Positions 1 through 9,350 of a DNA stretch of 64,000 bases are shown here, in pieces. Position 1 is the stretch's first letter. Every line of letters starts with the position of its first letter. The notes under the pieces are model-generated. The model was not told where the DNA came from. It was given only the letters and a program-made list of their open reading frames with translations, and made no database searches. This stretch comes from JABDLO01 sp041749255 (lineage in GTDB: Bacteria > Bacteroidota > Bacteroidia > Chitinophagales > Saprospiraceae): assembly GCA_041749255.1 (NCBI GenBank), contig JBGTBR010000004.1, positions 1-64,000 of the forward strand, written 5' to 3'. A program made the translations under genes and the position numbers.

Positions 1-51
1 AACATTTTCAAACCCCGGAACAAGCACTATGGCCTGCTCTACAATGGTTAA
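1..51 (+). CDS. Possible 3' end of an upstream gene (partial)
   Basis: Frame 1 is open from the window edge to a TAA at 49-51 and would encode sixteen residues ending in LLYNG. The composition is protein-like, and its place just before an attC-like hairpin would fit the gene of a preceding cassette. Too little is present to recognise a family, and chance openness cannot be excluded. Confidence 0.22.
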   Translation, partial: NIFKPRNKHYGLLYNG

Positions 52-134
52 ACCCGATTTCTTTCTCATATTCTGAAATTTTAAGGTGAATAAATTCCGA
101 ATTATAGGAAGAATCGGGTAATTTTGAAAAAGCT

Positions 135-152
135 ATCCCGCCTATGCGGGAT
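135..152 (+). terminator. Short perfect hairpin ATCCCGC-CTAT-GCGGGAT
   Basis: A 7-bp perfect stem with a CTAT loop lies between the partial upstream frame and the attC-like site. No T run follows, so terminator function is only possible. Confidence 0.35.
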
Positions 153-157
153 TTAGT

Positions 158-257
158 TCAACAAGGTGTATAAGAAAGTTTGCTATAAAGTTCAGTGTAT
201 ATTTGAAAGTTCCTACAAGCAAACCTTCTCATACACCCAACCGTTGTAGTGTATTTA
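158..257 (+). repeat. attC-like imperfect hairpin site 1
   Basis: Inner arms at 166-183 and 219-236 are complementary at 16 of 18 positions (GTGTATAAGAAAGTTTGC on the left). They are flanked by a left AAC-containing end (TTCAACAAG, 158-166) and a right end CCAACCGTTGTAGTG (237-251). Long imperfect arms, conserved AAC and GTT triplets at the ends and a site length near 95 bp recall integron attC sites. The outer boxes do not match the canonical RYYYAAC/GTTRRRY consensus strictly. The right-end motif CGTTGTAGTG recurs at 1511-1520 after the next gene. Confidence 0.5.
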
Positions 258-307
258 ATTTGATAAAGTGATTCCATTTATTTTTTATTTTGAAAGTAGG
301 GATGGTT

Positions 308-1357
308 ATGAACAAACAAATACTAATTCTACTAATAGCGATACTTCCTCTTAGCTCTACCTATAGCCAAAACGAAAGTAAACCTCATATTAAAAGTGAA
401 TTTGTTGAAGTTAATGGCATTCAAACGCATTATCTCGATTTTGGTGGAGAGGGTTTAACTATAATTTTAGTGCATTCAGAAGGATGGGATGCCAATACTT
501 ATAAGAATTTCGGCCCACTTTTAAATGAAAATAATAGAGTTCTTGCTGTTACCAGACCTGGATACGGTGATACCGAGGCAGGAAACTACGAAGTGGAAAG
601 CCAAGGAGATCACCTGATCGCATTTACCAAAGTGCTTGGAATTGAGAAGGCTGTGTTTGTAGGTAATTCCTCAGCCACCAAAGAGCTTACTTATTTGGCC
701 GAAAATTATCCTAAGCGATTAGCGGGTATCGTTTATTTAAGTGGGCTAGCCGTGCCATGGCTGGATGTTCACTCCTCTGATCCTACTCGTGCCTTTGAAA
801 TGTATGGACGAGTAGGTCCTTCGGCAAACTCTAATAAAATTAAAAAGGAAATTATTCAGAAAGCCAGAGCCTCTTATCGACCCTTACATTTTATTTCAGA
901 TACCAATAAAATTGAGGTTCCGGCTATGGCTTTTGTGGCCAAGAACGGAAGGCAGGGTCATGAGACATATGTTGCGGCATTATTATGGGCAGGCTCATCA
1001 TTAACGGATGATATCAGAAATACTTTTCCTTCTTCCCCTTTAAAAGATTATTTGGACAGCATGGCAAATGATTTAGTTTTCAGAAACGAACAGTTTAATA
1101 ACATTCAGGATTCAGTTGCCCGCGAATATTTTGTAAGACTGTCCCGGGACAACATTTTTCAAAAAGAAATTCAGGAGTTTCACATCCAAAAGGTTTATCC
1201 GGCTACATTGCAAGCTCAAGATAGATTGATTGATGCCTATGGTGATAATATGAAGCTAATAAGATTAGATGTTCTACAAATTGTAGGATATGAATACAGA
1301 GATACTCCAGAACTTATAATTGATCACATTATTAAATTCTTGGATGACCTAAAATAA
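308..1357 (+). CDS. Secreted alpha/beta hydrolase-fold protein
   Basis: This 349-residue protein starts with a signal peptide (MNKQ start, hydrophobic run, STYSQ). An in-frame ATG at 290 would only lengthen the n-region. The body follows the alpha/beta hydrolase order: a TIILVHSEGWDANT strand and oxyanion turn near residue 52, RPGYGDT near 83, and a nucleophile elbow V-G-N-S-S-A with the serine near residue 121. The elbow is a degenerate GxSxG (last Gly replaced by Ala), and the C-terminal segment where the catalytic histidine normally sits reads VGYEYRDTPELI without a His. It may therefore be a weak or non-hydrolytic member. It is the only gene between two attC-like hairpins, so it may be a cassette gene. 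Substrate unknown. Confidence 0.8.
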   Translation: MNKQILILLIAILPLSSTYSQNESKPHIKSEFVEVNGIQTHYLDFGGEGLTIILVHSEGWDANTYKNFGPLLNENNRVLAVTRPGYGDTEAGNYEVESQGDHLIAFTKVLGIEKAVFVGNSSATKELTYLAENYPKRLAGIVYLSGLAVPWLDVHSSDPTRAFEMYGRVGPSANSNKIKKEIIQKARASYRPLHFISDTNKIEVPAMAFVAKNGRQGHETYVAALLWAGSSLTDDIRNTFPSSPLKDYLDSMANDLVFRNEQFNNIQDSVAREYFVRLSRDNIFQKEIQEFHIQKVYPATLQAQDRLIDAYGDNMKLIRLDVLQIVGYEYRDTPELIIDHIIKFLDDLK

Positions 1358-1385
1358 GAAGAATGATAATGTGTATAATAAAAAC

Positions 1386-1525
1386 GCACTACAACAAGAG
1401 GCTATAAACTATGGCGGGTTTGAAGGTGAATGAAGTGCTTTTGCTTTTTACTATATTTATACAAGAAGGAAAGTAAAGGGCTCTAAATCCGCTACAATTT
1501 ATAGCCCAAACGTTGTAGTGCATTT
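1386..1525 (+). repeat. attC-like imperfect hairpin site 2
   Basis: Outer arms GCACTACAAC (1386-1395) and GTTGTAGTGC (1512-1521) are perfect complements. Inside them GGCTATAAACTATGGCGGGTTT (about 1400-1421) pairs imperfectly with a segment ending in TTTATAGCC (about 1482-1505). The roughly 136-bp site has the same right end (CGTTGTAGTG then ATTTA) and the same left end (CAACAAG) as site 1. The two sites therefore share their ends but not their central sequence, as attC sites do. Confidence 0.5.
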
Positions 1526-1597
1526 ATAAAAAAGTAAAGTCAATGAATTTGATAAATTGGATTTAATAAGTAAGATTCTAATAAAAACAATAATATT

Positions 1598-2059
1598 ATG
1601 AGCACAAAAAGGAAAATTGTAATAGGGATTCTGACACTTGTTTGTGGTGTAATGCTTCTTTTTGCAGGTGAAGTTTTTGTTATGGCCAATAGCGGAAAAT
1701 TAATGCCTCTTATGGAACAAAATATAGGTAAAACGACATCGGAGATTCGCGAGTACAGTCCAGAGTTACTTCAATTTCTGTTTACACCAATAAAAGCTGT
1801 ATCTGCTTTGCTTTTTAGCCTGACCATTGGAGTCTTACTGGTATTGTACGGGCCATTTCGAAAAAATGTAAAATGGGCGACAATTTCTATTTTTATCCCA
1901 CTAATAGTGTGGTTAATTTTAGCTATATGGATCTACAGTAGTCAATCATCTGCTCCTTGGCAAATATGGTTGGTATTGCTCGTGTTAGTGTTAATTGCAT
2001 TAGCCGTGAATTTTACGGACAAAAAAAAGCACATAACAACATATAAAAACATTGCTTAA
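1598..2059 (+). CDS. Small four-helix membrane protein of unknown function
   Basis: The 153-residue protein starts at an ATG about 75 bp after attC-like site 2. Hydrophobic segments lie near residues 7-30, 64-84, 92-112 and 118-138, so an inner-membrane protein with four helices is likely. The 30-residue stretch between helices 1 and 2 is polar (GKLMPLMEQNIGKTT) and probably faces the periplasm. The C-terminus is basic (DKKKH). No family is recognised. Its isolation between hairpin sites, with no operon partner, fits a mobile-cassette gene. Confidence 0.65.
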   Translation: MSTKRKIVIGILTLVCGVMLLFAGEVFVMANSGKLMPLMEQNIGKTTSEIREYSPELLQFLFTPIKAVSALLFSLTIGVLLVLYGPFRKNVKWATISIFIPLIVWLILAIWIYSSQSSAPWQIWLVLLVLVLIALAVNFTDKKKHITTYKNIA

Positions 2060-2063
2060 TTCA

Positions 2064-2156
2064 GTCTCAAATGGAAAAGCTGTGCGAGCTTGCTTAAGCG
2101 GATAATCCTGTGGACAATCACGCTCGCACGCTCACACTGTTTTTATACGAGACGTA
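2064..2156 (+). repeat. Weak third hairpin site after the membrane protein gene
   Basis: GTGCGAGC (2082-2089) pairs perfectly with GCTCGCAC (2122-2129). Longer imperfect arms run from GTCTCAAATGG to ATACGAGAC. It follows the gene directly, as sites 1 and 2 do, but lacks the GTTGTAGTG end (it reads GACGTAATTT). It may be a decayed site of the same kind or an ordinary hairpin. Confidence 0.3.
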
Positions 2157-2159
2157 ATT

Positions 2160-2538
2160 TCCCAGATGAAACACATAATCAAGTCGCCTGGCCTTACAAC
2201 TGCTTTATGTCTTTACTAAATATGCTAATTCCTGTTTCCTTCTTTATTCCTTAATCTTATGCACAATCAAAATTAGGCTTTAGAACCTACTGTTTTTTAT
2301 AGATATACACATATTTGCAAATTATCATATAATTAATACATAAATTCTTTATATTTTAATACAGCCAAATAAACGGAATGTGATATTAGTCTTTACTAAG
2401 ATTTAATATGAAATTTTTAGTTAAAGTTTACCTGATTTTACCCGGACTTTATTATCTTCACCTAACCTTAATGTGATAAGAGTAGCTCTTATCTAAGACG
2501 ATACTTTTTTTAAACTGCTTTTTTAATAACCAAAACTC
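2160..2538 (+). promoter_or_regulatory. AT-rich region upstream of the giant surface protein, with a perfect inverted repeat
   Basis: No gene is seen here. GATAAGAG (2475-2482) and CTCTTATC (2486-2493) form a perfect 8-bp inverted repeat with a TAG loop, 46 bp before the ATG, and a T run lies at about 2506-2512. It could be an operator or an attenuator-like hairpin. A near-consensus -7 box (CATATTTG, about 2311-2318) lies further upstream. Confidence 0.35.
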
Positions 2539-5500
2539 ATGAACACTCGGAGAAGGAATCCGGTATCTTTAGATACCTACGCCTTATTCGGTTCTTCCAC
2601 TCAAGGAAGGAACACCATGCAGGATATGGTACTGCATGGTGTGTGTTTTTCCCTTTTGTCACTTCTTATTTTGCTTACAAATTCAGTGACGATAGTCTCA
2701 AGATCTTTATTAAAGCTCCTGAAATTTTTCAATCCATGTGATAAGATACGTAGATTTAATAGTTTATTTATTTCAGGGATTTTTATTTACATTTTGTCTT
2801 TCAATGTTTTAAATGGGCAGGTGTCAATTTCGGGCCCTGGATTTACCTATATTCAGAATTTCAATACTTTACCCACAACAGGCACGACGAATGCCTGGAC
2901 TGATAATTCCACTATTTCAAATTGGTATTCTAATCGCGAAATCTTAATAGCAGGTACCGGCACAAATAATAACGGTGGGCTGTACAGTTTCGGACCATCA
3001 GCATCAAGCGATCGTGCATTAGGAGTTTTATCTACTGGAAGCATTTCACCTTCTTTTGGAGTATTATTTCAAAACAACTCAGGTAATAGTATTGATCTTT
3101 CATTAATCAGGATTGACTTCACTGGTGAGCAATGGAGACAGAACAACTCTCAAACCCTTTCTTTTGCTTATCAAACTTCTTCAACAATCATTAATGATCT
3201 TACTTCCGGAACATGGGTGGCAAACACCAATCTTGATCTTACAAGTCCACAATCAGGAACTGCCGGCGCTTTAGATGGAAATTTACTTGCTAACCAGGTT
3301 CAATTTTCAAATATCGCTCTCGCGAATACGGGTACTTTACCAGCGGGTCATTATTTAATGTTGAGATGGCAAAAGTCTGGAGCAAACTCTCCCGGGCTTG
3401 CTATTGACGATTTTCAAATTTCTATTCAACAAGTTGTCGATTGTCTTACTCCTGACATAGAGAATATTATCTCATGTGATGTTGCAGGCACCATTTTAGA
3501 TCTTTCAGATCAGATATCAATTCTGGGTGAAGAGGTCATGGTATCGTATTTTTTCGATGGCGATGTACCTACTGCAACCAACTCTGATGCCAGCCTGATG
3601 ACAGGCCAGGATGCGATAAGAGGTGCGGGAATCGGTGGATCATCATATGTAGCCGGTTGTCCTTCCGATGCGGGAGGAAACAGAGCATTTACAGGTACAG
3701 GTTGGAATATTCCTACACTCCAGGACGCAATAGATGGTGAGAAGTATTATGAATTTGTTATTGAAAATTCCTCTGTATCCAATGAATTGCAAATAACTGG
3801 ATTTGGTTTTGACAATCAACGATCTGGAACAGGTCCGACAGACTGGTCATTGTATATAGGAAATGAAGCATCTGGATTCTCCGGTACCACAGCAGCATCA
3901 TGTGCTACCAACAGTACATCTATGCTTAATATCATTTTAGAACCAGGACAAACTGATACTCTAAGTCTATATGCCTGGGGAGCATCTTCCGGTGGAGGCA
4001 CCTGGCGTGTGGATAATATAGAAATAACTGCCACTTCAGGATGTCCCGGAAGTGCCTTTAACATCTACGACGATGACCCTGAATCTGGCGGGGTTTTGAT
4101 TGAAGAGGAAGTGGATACATACGATCCGGAATTAGCAGCAGGAGAATCCATAACCGTGTGGATATCGAGAGTATGTTATTTGGATTGTGAAGGATTGGTG
4201 GATCCTGTGGAATCAATGGCTGTTGAAGTGACGATAACCTATGCGGAAAGCCCGGAAATCGACGTAAATGCCACCAGCATGCTGGCGTGTGAAGGAGGCG
4301 ATATCGAACTGATGGCCATGGGAGACGATGTTACTTCCTGGCAATGGTCAGGTCCGGATGAATTTAGCTCCAATGAGCAAAATCCCACGATTACAGATGT
4401 GGAATTTATGAATGGTGGAACATACACTGTCATTGGCAGCAATACAGCAGGTTGTATGGACACGGCTACGATCGATATTGATGTTATTAGAAGTCCACTT
4501 GCTCCCGAAGTAAGCACATATGGATTTTGTCTTGAAGATGAGAGACTAGTTGACCTTACCTCACTTACTGAATTTAACGAAGAAGAGGTAAGTATTTTGT
4601 ACCATTTTGATGACGAGACTACTGAAGGAATATTATCAAATGAAGAGGTGGTCACCAGTGGTAATGTAAATAGAGGAGCCGGATTGGGGATTCCTGCTTC
4701 CTCTGTAGATGGTTTTGCTACAGGATGTCCTTCCGGTGAAGGAGGAACGAATTTCGCCATTACCTCCACTGGTTGGGATGGAGTTACGTTGCAGGAAGCT
4801 ATAGATAATGAAGATTTTTACGAAATCATGATCACAAATGAATCAGCAACTGAAATTGTGAGAATGACAAACTTTAGTTTTAACAATGAAAGATCAGGTT
4901 CAGGCCCTACAAATTGGGCATTGTATTTCAGTTCAAATCCTTCGGGAAATACGGGTGGAACTTCGGCAAGTTGCGGATTGGTTACATTTGGCCTTTCGTT
5001 GGATTTATATCCCGGAGAAACCATTCCTTTAAGATTGTATGCCTGGGGAGCTTCTTCCGCTTTGGGTACGTGGCGTATTGATAATGTACACATGACCTTT
5101 ATGTATGGAGGCTCTGACTTCACTTTTAACTTCTATGATGAAGAGCCCATGCCTGGTGTTATTCCCATCGCTTCTGATGTATTGTCATTCGAACCCATGT
5201 CTGCCGGTACTTATTGGGTGGCAGCTCTGAATGGGGGATTTTGTGAAAGTGAACCCGTTCCTTTTGATGTGTTTTTCAGCGAAGGCAGGCAAAATTTGGC
5301 ATGTATTTCCCATGTCAATGCGGGATTAAATGATCAATGTGAACTGGAAACGGATCCTCTAATGTTTCTTTCCAGTCCTGCGGAACCAGAGTTTATTACT
5401 GTACAGTTAAAAGACCAAAATGGCAGTATTTTACCTGCAGAAGTCATTGATGCTTCATATATAGGCCAAACTCTTCAATACATTCTCACGGACAGATGCT

Positions 5501-8500
5501 TTGGCCATTCCTGCTGGGGAGAAATAAGTATTGAGGACAAACTTGCTCCTATTATCATTGCGCCGGATACTACACTGATATGCGGAGATGATACAAGTGT
5601 TGAAGTGCTGAATAACATCACTGTTACAGATTGCTCTAATTTTAATATAATTATCCAGGATGTAGAAATTGGAGACTATTGCACAGGTGATCGGAGGATA
5701 GAAAGAACTATTTCAGCAGTTGATGAATATGGAAATGCTTCATCATTTGTACAAGTGATCCACATTGAACCAGTACTGCTCAGTAGCATCACTGCCCCTA
5801 CTGTATTGGTAGAAACGGCTTGTGGTATCATTTCACCTGAAGAAATTTTTGCCTACACTGGAAATATAGAAGATGCTTACCCAACTATAGATGGTACACC
5901 CCTCATGCCCAATGCCTATTGTAACCTAATTTTTGCATACGAAGATCACATGGTTCCGGTTTGTGATGCAGCATGTAATACATACAGTGCAAAAGTAACC
6001 AGAAAGTGGACAATTTACGACTGGTGCAATGCCGGACAGGAACCCCTTATCTTTGAACAAATCATTTCTGCAAAAGACAATGAACCACCCATTGTAGATC
6101 CGGTCAGTCCGGATCCTGTAACACTATATACTGATCCATGGAATTGTACAGCCACGCATACTTTTACCCCTCCGGATGCGACGGATATTTGCACAGATGA
6201 TGATCAGCTAACCTATACATTGATGGGGCCTGAAGGAGTATGGATTTCGGGGTTTGTCGCTACCCATATTCCTCCGGGACTCCATGAGTTTAAATGGATG
6301 GTAGAGGATTGTTGTGGCAATGTTAGCGAATCTATACCATTTTTAATTCATGTTTATGATCACACTCCTCCAGTAGCCCTGGTTAAGGAATTTATTGTTA
6401 TTTCTCTTGATTATGACGAGATCGTAATGGATGGAGTCGCCAGACTATATGCCGAAAGTGTTGACAATGGCAGCTATGACCAGTGCGGATCGGTTACTTT
6501 GAGAATCAGGCGATTGACAGATCCATGCCGCATGCGTTCCAACCTCTTTGGGGAATCGGTCACTTTTTGCTGTCGGGATATTAATCGGAATCATGAAGTA
6601 GAAGTGGAAGTCACGGATGCCAGTGGAAATACCAGTATAACCTGGGCAAGGGTTAAAGTGGAATCCAAGGCAAATGATATTGTTCTTACATGCAACGACA
6701 TTGTGGTTGATTGCCATGAAGATGTAGAACCTGCCATTGCTGGCAACCGGCCATTTGCATTCTTTCAAACCTGTTTTATCAATGCTCCGGTTATCGAAGT
6801 AGCCAGGGACAACTCTCACTATAATGAAGCTTGTAATAGCGGATTCATTGAAATCATTTACGCTGTTCAGTCTCATCCTGAGATTCGATGCACTCAAAGA
6901 GTAGACATTGTTTACAAAGGAGAATTTTCATGTGGCAGCATACACTGGCCGGAAGAAAGCCTGTTTGTTACCGAATGCAATGACATTCCTTCTACAGATC
7001 TTACCTGGGATTTTGGTCCCTGTGACATTATAGGTTGGTCACTGCAGACGGATACCTTTTATTTTGCAACGGATGCGTGTGCTAAGATCGTAAACACGTA
7101 TACCGTTATAGACTGGTGTGCATTTGATGACTTTGCAAAAAGGAATCATTATGACGGAAGTCCTGAATATGTTGCATTGAATTGCAATTCAATGATCAAT
7201 AATGACATCAGATCAGAATCCGGCGTGTACAGTTTTGTCGAAGTCATTAAATTAATAGACACCATACCACCGGAGCTCCTGGTATGTGAAAACCCAAGAT
7301 TTCCTATCAGGGATGATTGCAGCAGAGCGGTAGTACTTCAAAATTTTACCGATGATCACACCGATTGTCCAAACTTGATTGTAAGATATGAACTTACCGT
7401 AATTACTGAAGATGGTCAGGTATTTGTATATCAGACTACCAAAAAACCTGGAGAAATAGCTTCTATTAGCCTAACGGGTGAATTCGGAGTGCCGATTCTA
7501 TTTAAAGGAAATACCAAGCATACGGCTATTTGGAAAGTTTGGGATGGATGTGGAAACATCAACTCCTGTGTGACAGAGTTTTCGATAATTGACGATAAAG
7601 CGCCTACGCCATATTGTGTTAGCGTATCCTCTGCCTTGATGCAAGATGGTTCAGTCGAACTTTGGGCTAAGGATTTTGACAGGGGAAGTTTTGATAATTG
7701 TGATAATTCCATTCTTCATTTCACATTCGAAAACATAAGTCCTGATCGTGAATTTTTAGATACAGTGCATTATTTCAATTCGGAGGGAATAATACATGAT
7801 GAGTCAACTGCCAGGTCATTATACTCACAGGGTCTGGCTCAAAAATGGCTACCAGAAAAATTATCCTCAGGAAAAATTTTCACCTGCGAAGACTTCCATA
7901 ATAGCCCTGTATTCATTCGTGTTACCGTATGGGACAGTGCTTTTAATTCCGATTTCTGTACAGTTGAACTCACTTTAGCGGATAACAACAATGCCTGTGA
8001 AAGTCACTCCACGGCAACTATAGCGGGAACGATCACAACAGAAGATGGGCGTTCCATTCAGGAAGTAGAGGTAGAACTACAGAATATCGATGAAGGAGTT
8101 ATGGGTTTGGTTTCAACTGATCATACTGGTATTTATGCCTTTCCATCGATGGCACTCTACGGTACCTACAGTATTTTACCGGGCAAAGAAGATCATTATT
8201 TGAATGGTGTAAGTACGTTGGATCTACTTCTCATCCAAAGGCATATACTAGGCATCCATCCCATTACAAGTCCATACAGACTTATTGCAGCTGATGTGAA
8301 TAATGACAAAGCGATTTCGGTTCAGGATATAACTCTTTTACAAAGGTTGATATTGGGTATTGATCAATCTTTACCTTCTGGAGTCTGGAAATTTATCGAT
8401 GCCTCTCAAAACTTAAATGTTGAAAATGCATTAAGCGATTATCAAGAATCCCGTGAAATAATTGAATTGGGAAGTGACAGTATGAAGGAAGACTTTATCG

Positions 8501-9231
8501 GTGTTAAAATGGGTGATGTAAATAATAATGTGGTCGTATCACTCCGGGAGAATCAGGTGGCATACCGAGGTGGGATGGTCAATTTACTGGCTGAGGATAT
8601 ATTACTTTCAAAAGGAGAGGAGAAAGAAGTCACATTTGTCGCTGATGCAGATGATATATATGGTTTTCAACTGCATATGGTTATTGATGGAGCAGAAGTA
8701 TTAGATGTTTACTCGGCAGAAGGAAAAGCTGCACTGGTGACAGTGCATCCAACTTCAGGAGGTTTTAAAATGAGTTTTGCTGATGCTAATGACGGGTTAG
8801 ACAGCAAAGAAATGATTAAAGTAGTGCTTAGAGTCCTTAAGTCAGGATTTTTATCAGAAATGATTTCGTTGAGTAAGTCATTTCATTCTGAATTGTATAT
8901 TGGCCAGGATCTGGATGTATTTGCCTTACAATTGACATTTTACGAAAAATACGGAGACAACGAAGGAGTTTTGACTGTTGGCCAAAACAGACCTAATCCG
9001 TTTGATCAGACCACAATTATCCCATTTCAACTACCAGAAGAGGGCGAGGTAAATGTTAGGATTATAGATATACATGGCAGGGAATTACTTAATGATCACA
9101 GGCGTTATCCTTCAGGATATAATGAGTATATTGTGGATAAAAGCATTGCGCACATGCCTTCTGGATTGTATTACTATACTATTTCTCACAACGGTAAAAC
9201 CAAAGGCAGAAAGATGATTGTGATAGACTAA
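2539..9231 (+). CDS. Giant multidomain T9SS-exported surface protein with dockerin-like and cohesin-like modules
   Basis: This 2230-residue extracellular protein ends in a type A T9SS sorting domain (about 2146-2230: QNRPNPF, then GLYYYTI and GRKMIVID), so it should cross the outer membrane by T9SS. In order: an unusual 95-residue N-terminus with two hydrophobic stretches (about 32-47 and 76-92); a beta-rich module common in Bacteroidota secreted proteins (about 95-300); two copies of a roughly 215-residue module (about 300-515 and 664-878, both with ERSGSGP/QRSGTGP and YAWGASS); an Ig/PKD-like domain between them (about 573-651); a long cysteine-rich series of HYR/Ig-like beta domains (about 1000-1815); a carboxypeptidase-regulatory-like domain (about 1825-1885); dockerin-like repeats (STLDLLLIQRHILG and VQDITLLQRLILG, about 1890-1940); and a cohesin-like domain (about 2003-2140). 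No catalytic domain is evident. An adhesin or scaffold role is inferred. Confidence 0.85.
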   Translation: MNTRRRNPVSLDTYALFGSSTQGRNTMQDMVLHGVCFSLLSLLILLTNSVTIVSRSLLKLLKFFNPCDKIRRFNSLFISGIFIYILSFNVLNGQVSISGPGFTYIQNFNTLPTTGTTNAWTDNSTISNWYSNREILIAGTGTNNNGGLYSFGPSASSDRALGVLSTGSISPSFGVLFQNNSGNSIDLSLIRIDFTGEQWRQNNSQTLSFAYQTSSTIINDLTSGTWVANTNLDLTSPQSGTAGALDGNLLANQVQFSNIALANTGTLPAGHYLMLRWQKSGANSPGLAIDDFQISIQQVVDCLTPDIENIISCDVAGTILDLSDQISILGEEVMVSYFFDGDVPTATNSDASLMTGQDAIRGAGIGGSSYVAGCPSDAGGNRAFTGTGWNIPTLQDAIDGEKYYEFVIENSSVSNELQITGFGFDNQRSGTGPTDWSLYIGNEASGFSGTTAASCATNSTSMLNIILEPGQTDTLSLYAWGASSGGGTWRVDNIEITATSGCPGSAFNIYDDDPESGGVLIEEEVDTYDPELAAGESITVWISRVCYLDCEGLVDPVESMAVEVTITYAESPEIDVNATSMLACEGGDIELMAMGDDVTSWQWSGPDEFSSNEQNPTITDVEFMNGGTYTVIGSNTAGCMDTATIDIDVIRSPLAPEVSTYGFCLEDERLVDLTSLTEFNEEEVSILYHFDDETTEGILSNEEVVTSGNVNRGAGLGIPASSVDGFATGCPSGEGGTNFAITSTGWDGVTLQEAIDNEDFYEIMITNESATEIVRMTNFSFNNERSGSGPTNWALYFSSNPSGNTGGTSASCGLVTFGLSLDLYPGETIPLRLYAWGASSALGTWRIDNVHMTFMYGGSDFTFNFYDEEPMPGVIPIASDVLSFEPMSAGTYWVAALNGGFCESEPVPFDVFFSEGRQNLACISHVNAGLNDQCELETDPLMFLSSPAEPEFITVQLKDQNGSILPAEVIDASYIGQTLQYILTDRCFGHSCWGEISIEDKLAPIIIAPDTTLICGDDTSVEVLNNITVTDCSNFNIIIQDVEIGDYCTGDRRIERTISAVDEYGNASSFVQVIHIEPVLLSSITAPTVLVETACGIISPEEIFAYTGNIEDAYPTIDGTPLMPNAYCNLIFAYEDHMVPVCDAACNTYSAKVTRKWTIYDWCNAGQEPLIFEQIISAKDNEPPIVDPVSPDPVTLYTDPWNCTATHTFTPPDATDICTDDDQLTYTLMGPEGVWISGFVATHIPPGLHEFKWMVEDCCGNVSESIPFLIHVYDHTPPVALVKEFIVISLDYDEIVMDGVARLYAESVDNGSYDQCGSVTLRIRRLTDPCRMRSNLFGESVTFCCRDINRNHEVEVEVTDASGNTSITWARVKVESKANDIVLTCNDIVVDCHEDVEPAIAGNRPFAFFQTCFINAPVIEVARDNSHYNEACNSGFIEIIYAVQSHPEIRCTQRVDIVYKGEFSCGSIHWPEESLFVTECNDIPSTDLTWDFGPCDIIGWSLQTDTFYFATDACAKIVNTYTVIDWCAFDDFAKRNHYDGSPEYVALNCNSMINNDIRSESGVYSFVEVIKLIDTIPPELLVCENPRFPIRDDCSRAVVLQNFTDDHTDCPNLIVRYELTVITEDGQVFVYQTTKKPGEIASISLTGEFGVPILFKGNTKHTAIWKVWDGCGNINSCVTEFSIIDDKAPTPYCVSVSSALMQDGSVELWAKDFDRGSFDNCDNSILHFTFENISPDREFLDTVHYFNSEGIIHDESTARSLYSQGLAQKWLPEKLSSGKIFTCEDFHNSPVFIRVTVWDSAFNSDFCTVELTLADNNNACESHSTATIAGTITTEDGRSIQEVEVELQNIDEGVMGLVSTDHTGIYAFPSMALYGTYSILPGKEDHYLNGVSTLDLLLIQRHILGIHPITSPYRLIAADVNNDKAISVQDITLLQRLILGIDQSLPSGVWKFIDASQNLNVENALSDYQESREIIELGSDSMKEDFIGVKMGDVNNNVVVSLRENQVAYRGGMVNLLAEDILLSKGEEKEVTFVADADDIYGFQLHMVIDGAEVLDVYSAEGKAALVTVHPTSGGFKMSFADANDGLDSKEMIKVVLRVLKSGFLSEMISLSKSFHSELYIGQDLDVFALQLTFYEKYGDNEGVLTVGQNRPNPFDQTTIIPFQLPEEGEVNVRIIDIHGRELLNDHRRYPSGYNEYIVDKSIAHMPSGLYYYTISHNGKTKGRKMIVID

Positions 9232-9262
9232 AATTTTAGTGGGACTATTTGACTATAGTGGG

Positions 9263-9294
9263 AAGACCGGTGATCTTTGAGAGCCGGTTTTCTT
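9263..9294 (+). terminator. Terminator after the giant surface protein gene
   Basis: ACCGG (9266-9270) pairs with CCGGT (9284-9288), followed by TTTTCTTATTTT, about 30 bp past the stop codon. Confidence 0.6.
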
Positions 9295-9350
9295 ATTTTG
9301 TTACTACTTAACTATCCGGTTTAAATGAGTTGTTTTGTCATGATTTTTGT

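Noticed and set aside
135..257. Site 1 as an ordinary intrinsic terminator
   Set aside because: The large hairpin has a 35-nt loop and is followed by GTTGTAGTG rather than a T run, and its end sequences recur after the next gene.
4239..4769. 176-codon minus-strand frame inside the giant surface protein gene
   Set aside because: It lies opposite a clear domain repeat, its composition is low in complexity (Ser/Val-rich), and similar antisense frames occur over other repeats of the gene.
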